From Myxococcales bacterium UBA5297 (GTDB lineage Bacteria; Myxococcota; Myxococcia; Myxococcales; UBA5297), in NCBI GenBank assembly GCA_002408385.1, contig DHSB01000110.1, forward strand, positions 393-9,514: DNA of 9,122 nucleotides. Direction: 5' to 3'. Made by a program: the position numbers and the translations under genes. The notes beneath the pieces are model-generated. The model made no database searches, was not told the DNA's origin, and saw only the letters and a program-made list of their open reading frames with translations. Positions 5,517 through 9,122 of the stretch are shown piece after piece; the first letter of the stretch is position 1, and every line of letters begins with the position of its first letter.

Positions 5517-7028
5517 CTATCGCCTCTTTCCCCTCTTGGCCGCGATCTCGCGCAGGGCCGCCTTCTTCTCCTTCTTCAGCTTCTGGCGCGCCCTGAACCC
5601 GAGCGGCTTGGCCGGGGCTTGCTCAGCGGCCGCGCCCTCGGCGGGCGGCGCAACCTGCGACTCCGGCTGCGCGCGCTCCTTCTTCGGCGTCTTGACCGGA
5701 GCCTCAGCCGCGACGCGCGGCGGGCGCGCGCGCGCCGGCGCCTTCTTGCGCCGGGGCTTGCCGTTGGGCTCGAGGGCCTCCTCGACCGTCGGCTGGCGCT
5801 CCTCTCTCGCCCCCGAAGGCGTCTCGATCTCCGCCTCCTCGAGCGGCGCGAGGTTGTCCTGCTCGCTGTAGGAGAGCAGCCGGCGCACCACGAGGGTCGC
5901 GTAGGAGCCCGGCGGCAGAGTGAAGGCGACGTAGACCTTGCCAAACCCCGGGTTGAGCTCGTCGCGATGGGCTGCGCCCACGAGCAGGCGGCCCGGGTAG
6001 ACGACGACCGGCCGCTCCTCGTGACGGAAGAAGATCTGCTCGGTGCCCGGGATGCGGAGCTTCTCGACGGTGAGCTTCTCGCGGCCGAGCACCCAGTCGA
6101 CGGCCTTCTTGACCGCCTTGTCCTCGACCACCGTCTCCGGGCCGAGCAGCGGGAAGGTCTGCTGGCGCAGCCGCTTGAGCACCTCGGGTGGAGCCTCGCG
6201 CGGGAAGAGCAGCTTGCCGGCCTGGTAGTTGATGGCGAGCAGCGACTGGCCCGACAGCAGATCCATCAGATAGCGGCGCACCCCCTCGTTCCAGAGGTAC
6301 GACTGGTAGGTGAAGACCAGCATCGCCCGGTACTTCGCGTCGATACGCAGGAACGCGCCGAGGAAGTCCTCGGGGTTGCGCCGCAGGTAGCGCAGGATGG
6401 GCTCGTACTTGTCGGCCCCCGGGATGGTGCAGCGCAGGCGCCACTCGCCCCAGTGGTCGCGCCAGAAGGCCTTCACCTTGGCGTCGTAGCTGCGGTCGAG
6501 CTCCGAGGGGCGGGCCAGGTAGTTCTTGAGGGCGATCTCGAAGTCGCCCCGCAGCAGGTCCTTGGCGATGAAGCCCTGGCCGTGCTTGAGCGAGCCGAAG
6601 CGCTGGCTGTCGAAGTAGTTGACGACCCCGAGCCGGTTCACCTCGGCGACCGCCGCAGGCAGGCGCGCGACCTCCTCGTCGGTCAGCCCGCGCACCGTGA
6701 CCCCGAAGCGGTTCGAGGTGGTGTTCTCGGCGCTCAGGGGCTTGTCGGTGCGCCCGAGGTATTTGAGCCGCAGGTCGGGCTCCTGCATGTCGATGTCGGC
6801 CCCGCGCACGGCGATGAGCTGCCGAGTGCGCCCCTGCTTGTCCTTCAGGCCGCAGTACGAGAAGACCGACCGCGGCAGCTCGAACTCGTCGGCGAGCCGG
6901 CCGATGGCGTCGAAGGTCGACAGCTTCTGCTTGTCCATCGCGTAGACGCGAAACTCGCCCTTCTTGACCTCGTCAAAACGCCAGCTTTCCGTCACCGCGA
7001 AGTCTTCGGGCTTCTGCTTCAGCTTCAC
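5517..7028 (-). CDS. truD: tRNA pseudouridine synthase, TruD family, with long basic C-terminal extension
   Basis: 503 residues. TruD enzymes convert U13 of some tRNAs to pseudouridine. The hallmark GLKDKQGRT (60-68) carries the catalytic Asp63. Further family motifs follow: NRFGVTVRG (106-114), NYFDSQRFGS (137-146), YPGRLLVG (344-351) and LPPGSYATLVVRRLL (371-385), which ends the usual catalytic region near residue 395. The remaining 109 residues are Pro/Ala/Glu- and then Lys/Arg-rich, ending in an RQKLKKEKKAAL-like basic helix; E. coli TruD (about 349 residues) lacks this. The start is GTG 7028-7026, with GAGGT at 7038-7034, 5 nt upstream. It stands alone between convergent and divergent neighbours. 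Substrate choice is inferred from the family only. Confidence 0.92.
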   Translation of the reverse strand: MKLKQKPEDFAVTESWRFDEVKKGEFRVYAMDKQKLSTFDAIGRLADEFELPRSVFSYCGLKDKQGRTRQLIAVRGADIDMQEPDLRLKYLGRTDKPLSAENTTSNRFGVTVRGLTDEEVARLPAAVAEVNRLGVVNYFDSQRFGSLKHGQGFIAKDLLRGDFEIALKNYLARPSELDRSYDAKVKAFWRDHWGEWRLRCTIPGADKYEPILRYLRRNPEDFLGAFLRIDAKYRAMLVFTYQSYLWNEGVRRYLMDLLSGQSLLAINYQAGKLLFPREAPPEVLKRLRQQTFPLLGPETVVEDKAVKKAVDWVLGREKLTVEKLRIPGTEQIFFRHEERPVVVYPGRLLVGAAHRDELNPGFGKVYVAFTLPPGSYATLVVRRLLSYSEQDNLAPLEEAEIETPSGAREERQPTVEEALEPNGKPRRKKAPARARPPRVAAEAPVKTPKKERAQPESQVAPPAEGAAAEQAPAKPLGFRARQKLKKEKKAALREIAAKRGKRR

Positions 7029-7045
7029 GCGTTACCTCACAATCC

Positions 7046-7060
7046 CGCCGAAAGTCGGCG
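7046..7060. promoter_or_regulatory. Perfect dyad at the truD transcription start
   Basis: CGCCGA (7046-7051) and TCGGCG (7055-7060) are exact inverse complements around a three-base centre. The dyad lies between the proposed truD -10 and its ribosome site, so it could be an operator or a short 5' mRNA hairpin. Six-bp GC dyads also arise by chance in such DNA. Confidence 0.3.
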
Positions 7061-7088
7061 AGATACACCGCCGGAGGTTCGCTCGCAA
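7060..7088 (-). promoter_or_regulatory. Candidate sigma70-type promoter of truD
   Basis: On the minus strand, TTGCGA (7088-7083; 4 of 6 to TTGACA) is followed after exactly 17 nt by TATCTC (7065-7060; 3 of 6). The predicted start near 7053 gives a leader of about 25 nt containing the GAGGT ribosome site. The -10 match is modest. Confidence 0.35.
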
Positions 7089-7163
7089 CAGAATCGCCTC
7101 TTTCGGGACCGGAACTTGAAATAGGATGCCGAAGTCAAACACCCGGGCCGACAAGGAAACTTC

Positions 7164-8033
7164 ATGCTCAAGAGACTGCTGGCGCTGCTCTCGGTCGTAG
7201 CGGCGAGCGGATGCGCGACCAACCTGTCGACGATGGACACCGCGCGGACCACGCCGGTCAAGCACGTGCAGATGAACATGGCCTATGGCATCCACGCCCC
7301 GCTCGGCTGGACCTCAGGGGTGTTCAGCGCGGGCGCCTCGATGCTGCAGAACAAGTTCGACGAGAAGCCGGTCTTCACCGCCGAGCAGGCCGAGGAGCTC
7401 TATGAGTCGGCGCTCGAGCTTGCGCTGATGCCTCCGGCGGCCATCTGGCAGATCCAGGCCCGCACCGGCATCCTCGACGACCTGGACGTGGGGCTGCGGT
7501 ATTCGACGACGCAGCTTCGGCTCGACACCAAGTTTCGCTTCCATCACGCCGGCGACGACGAGCTGCGCAGCTCCCACGCGGCGGTCGGCTTTGGCGTCTC
7601 GATGTACCTGTTCAGCAACCCGGTCTTCGATTGGCTCGGGTACGTCAAGATCGACGGCTTCTCGCGCTGGGACTTCGAGATTCCCCTGCTCTACAGCTTC
7701 GAGTACCGCCGCTCGTTCATGTTCTATTGCGGCGCCAAGTACATCTACACGCGCTTCTCGCTCGACGAGAACCTCTACAACCTGCAGCTCAAGGTGACCG
7801 AGCTGGCCGACCAGCCGGCCATCGTCGACCAGGTCGACTCGGATATGCACTTCTTCGGCAGCGTGCTCGGCCTGGGCGGCGGCTACAAGTACGTCTACGT
7901 CTTCACCGAGCTGAGCTTCGGCTACGTCCACGCGACGCCCGAGATGTACAGCTTCATCGACAAGCAGAAGAAGCCTCGCGACCTGGGCGGCGTCACCCTC
8001 TATCCGTCCATCGGCCTCATCGTGCGGATCTAA
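7164..8033 (+). CDS. Lipoprotein of unknown function, beta-rich body
   Basis: 289 residues. AAGGA at 7153-7157 lies 6 nt before the ATG. A signal peptide of 16 residues ends in lipobox ASGC (Cys17). The mature part opens with ATNLSTMDTARTTPVKH, then has a short helical insert (about 72-90). Next come many alternating aromatic/hydrophobic strands (108-128, 139-151, 170-198, 229-255), finishing with TLYPSIGLIVRI. Paired strands of this kind suggest a small outer-membrane barrel or a lipid-facing beta protein anchored by its lipid. The C-terminal residue is Ile rather than the Phe usual in BAM substrates. I do not recognise a named family. The gene is divergent from truD across 135 bp and no neighbour suggests a role. 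Confidence 0.85.
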   Translation: MLKRLLALLSVVAASGCATNLSTMDTARTTPVKHVQMNMAYGIHAPLGWTSGVFSAGASMLQNKFDEKPVFTAEQAEELYESALELALMPPAAIWQIQARTGILDDLDVGLRYSTTQLRLDTKFRFHHAGDDELRSSHAAVGFGVSMYLFSNPVFDWLGYVKIDGFSRWDFEIPLLYSFEYRRSFMFYCGAKYIYTRFSLDENLYNLQLKVTELADQPAIVDQVDSDMHFFGSVLGLGGGYKYVYVFTELSFGYVHATPEMYSFIDKQKKPRDLGGVTLYPSIGLIVRI

Positions 8034-8225
8034 CGAGGCTCTGCCTCCGGCCTCGACCTTCGCGCGTGCCCGGTCACCCGAGCCTGTCGGGGCCCGCGGA
8101 TCTCGTCGATCCTCACCCCGTCGAGCCCAAGCTCGCCGGGCCCCAATCAAAGGGCCTCTCAACTTCGCCTGGGCGAGCGGGCCCATGCCCGACCGCATCG
8201 CGCCGACTGCCGGGGTCCGGTTTCT

Positions 8226-8250
8226 CCGGTCATCGGCCAGCTCTGACCGG
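8226..8250. promoter_or_regulatory. Inverted repeat just upstream of the 8291 gene promoter
   Basis: CCGGTCA (8226-8232) and TGACCGG (8244-8250) are exact inverse complements, 11 bases apart, ending 3 bp before the -35. The centre is near -51 from the predicted start, a usual place for an activator dimer. A transcript hairpin is the alternative. Confidence 0.45.
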
Positions 8251-8253
8251 GGT

Positions 8254-8282
8254 TTGACAGGGGCCTGGACGCATTCGATAGT
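8254..8282 (+). promoter_or_regulatory. Sigma70-type promoter of the zinc-ribbon gene
   Basis: A perfect TTGACA (8254-8259), a 17-nt spacer and GATAGT (8277-8282; 4 of 6 to TATAAT). The predicted start is about 8289, two bases before the GTG, which implies a nearly leaderless mRNA. It is the best promoter match in the window. Confidence 0.6.
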
Positions 8283-8290
8283 CAGCCGCC

Positions 8291-9097
8291 GTGAACTGCC
8301 CGAACTGCCAGAAGAGCTGCGACGACGGATCCACTTTCTGCCCGCACTGCGACGCGGTGCTCGACACCTCGTTCTTGGGGAGCATCCCCGAAGGCGACGA
8401 CGGCGAGGACACCCCGGTGCCGCAGGCGCCCGCTCCCCGGCCGAGCAGGAAGCCGGCCGCGAGGCCGCGTCGTCGCGCGCCCATCGAAGAGCCCGAGCCC
8501 GCGCCCCAGGCCGAACCCGAGCCCGACCCAGCCCCCGGAGCCGGCAAGTACGACCAGTACTGGACCGAAGACGAGGCGCCCTATCAGCCGCCGAAGCTCG
8601 AGCGCAAGGCCGAGAGCCCGGCCGAGTACGCGCAGTTCAAGAGCGACATCCAGGACCCGGGCGAGCAGATCAAGGCGCTGTGGGCGAGCTTCCTCGGCCT
8701 GCACTTCGAGGACAAGCTGACCGCCGCTTCTTCGGTCGGCCTGTTCGCGATGAGCTTCATGCCCTGGCGCTCAACGCCCGACGGCGACGACATGGGCTTT
8801 CTCACCTGGGGGATCTTCTGCACGCTCGCCTCGATCGCCGCGCTGGGGGCGATCTGGCTGCGCAAGGCGGAGAAGCTCGCCTTCCTGCCCCGGGCCAAGG
8901 TGCCGTTCGTCTCGCTGGGCGCCGGCGCGTTCGCGGCCTGCGTCGCCGCGCTCTTCGCGGTGGGCAGCTATGAGACCGCGAGCCAGTTCGGCAAGCGCGT
9001 CGTCGTCTCCTCGCCCAGTTTCGGCGTCTTCCTGTCGCTGCTGACCGCCTGCGGGGTGGTCGTCGGCGCCCTCTTGACCGCGCGGCGCGAGCGCTGA
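8291..9097 (+). CDS. Zinc-ribbon multi-pass membrane protein of unknown function
   Basis: 268 residues with a GTG start. An in-frame TAG at 8279-8281 excludes any earlier start, and the zinc ribbon begins at residue 3. Cys3/Cys6 and Cys17/Cys20 (CPNC and CPHC) form a metal-binding knuckle pair. Residues 35-110 are a disordered Pro/Glu/Arg linker (for example EEPEPAPQAEPEPDP). Then come hydrophobic segments at about 143-158, 168-190, 204-225 and 243-263, ending in the basic RRER. The ribbon is therefore probably cytoplasmic, on an inner-membrane anchor with about four passes. Small zinc-ribbon membrane proteins are common in Myxococcota, and I know of no assigned role for this type. There is no Shine-Dalgarno; the promoter position suggests leaderless translation. 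Confidence 0.86.
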   Translation: MNCPNCQKSCDDGSTFCPHCDAVLDTSFLGSIPEGDDGEDTPVPQAPAPRPSRKPAARPRRRAPIEEPEPAPQAEPEPDPAPGAGKYDQYWTEDEAPYQPPKLERKAESPAEYAQFKSDIQDPGEQIKALWASFLGLHFEDKLTAASSVGLFAMSFMPWRSTPDGDDMGFLTWGIFCTLASIAALGAIWLRKAEKLAFLPRAKVPFVSLGAGAFAACVAALFAVGSYETASQFGKRVVVSSPSFGVFLSLLTACGVVVGALLTARRER

Positions 9098-9105
9098 CCG
9101 CGCGC

Positions 9106-9122
9106 GGCTCGCGCCGCGAGCC
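9106..9122 (+). terminator. Hairpin after the zinc-ribbon gene, cut by the window end
   Basis: GGCTCGC (9106-9112) and GCGAGCC (9116-9122) make a perfect 7-bp stem with a three-base loop, 8 nt after the stop codon. Whether a T tract follows lies outside the window. Confidence 0.45.

Larger units (their letters stand above)
8034..8290 (+). other. Spacer between the lipoprotein and zinc-ribbon genes
   Basis: The spacer is 257 bp and no credible gene is seen. A weak GAGGC/GCCTC hairpin follows the lipoprotein stop (8035-8047) without a T tract. The 3' end holds the inverted repeat and promoter described separately; the middle shows nothing I can assign. Confidence 0.6.

Noticed and set aside
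5481..7124. Plus-strand 547-codon frame opposite truD
   Set aside because: Low-complexity Leu/Arg/Val/Gly product with no motif; the minus strand carries all TruD motifs.
7116..7140. TTGAAA as -35 of the lipoprotein gene
   Set aside because: Good hexamer but no acceptable -10 at 16-18 nt; TAGGAT at 7122-7127 is the alternative -10 but has no -35. The promoter was left unassigned.
8185..8973. Plus-strand 262-codon frame overlapping the zinc-ribbon gene
   Set aside because: Arg/Gly/Ala-rich shadow in another frame; the GTG 8291 frame has paired zinc-binding Cys and membrane segments.

Overview
High-GC DNA from a gliding or social bacterium of the Myxococcota (former Deltaproteobacteria). Three things point there: a Frz-type chemosensory gene cluster, a secreted serine protease ending in a MYXO-CTERM sorting tail, and lipoprotein/Cys-rich repeat styles common in that phylum. 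The protein lengths and termini differ from my recollection of the Myxococcus xanthus Frz proteins, so this looks like a more distant relative; I cannot fix the genus or family.

Left third (1-3407): a Frz locus. On the minus strand, reading right to left, are frzA-like CheW (2497-1955), frzB-like shortened CheW (1945-1541), frzCD-like soluble chemoreceptor with a basic N-terminal tail (1510-236) and the start of a frzE-like CheA kinase (177 to the window edge, phospho-His at residue 50). Divergent from frzA, across 136 bp, is a frzZ-like tandem-receiver response regulator (2634-3407, +). This is the M. xanthus arrangement as I know it: frzZ divergent from frzA-B-CD-E(-G-F). The expected logic is receptor FrzCD, coupled by FrzA/FrzB to kinase FrzE, which phosphorylates FrzZ to set cell-reversal frequency. 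frzG and frzF would lie beyond the left edge. The divergent intergenic spacer carries a run of nine G.

Middle (3476-5110, +): a lipoprotein S1-family protease with an intact His/Asp/Ser triad, a Cys-rich repeat stalk and a C-terminal MYXO-CTERM tail. A 406-bp gene-free convergent gap (5111-5516) follows, with one plausible intrinsic terminator.

Right third: truD-family tRNA pseudouridine synthase (7028-5517, -) with an added basic Pro/Lys-rich tail of about 110 residues; a divergent lipoprotein of unknown function with a beta-rich body (7164-8033, +); and a zinc-ribbon multi-pass membrane protein of unknown function (8291-9097, +). The last gene has a consensus-like promoter that places its transcription start almost on the start codon, as also seems likely for frzZ. 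No RNA genes, mobile elements or CRISPR arrays were seen.
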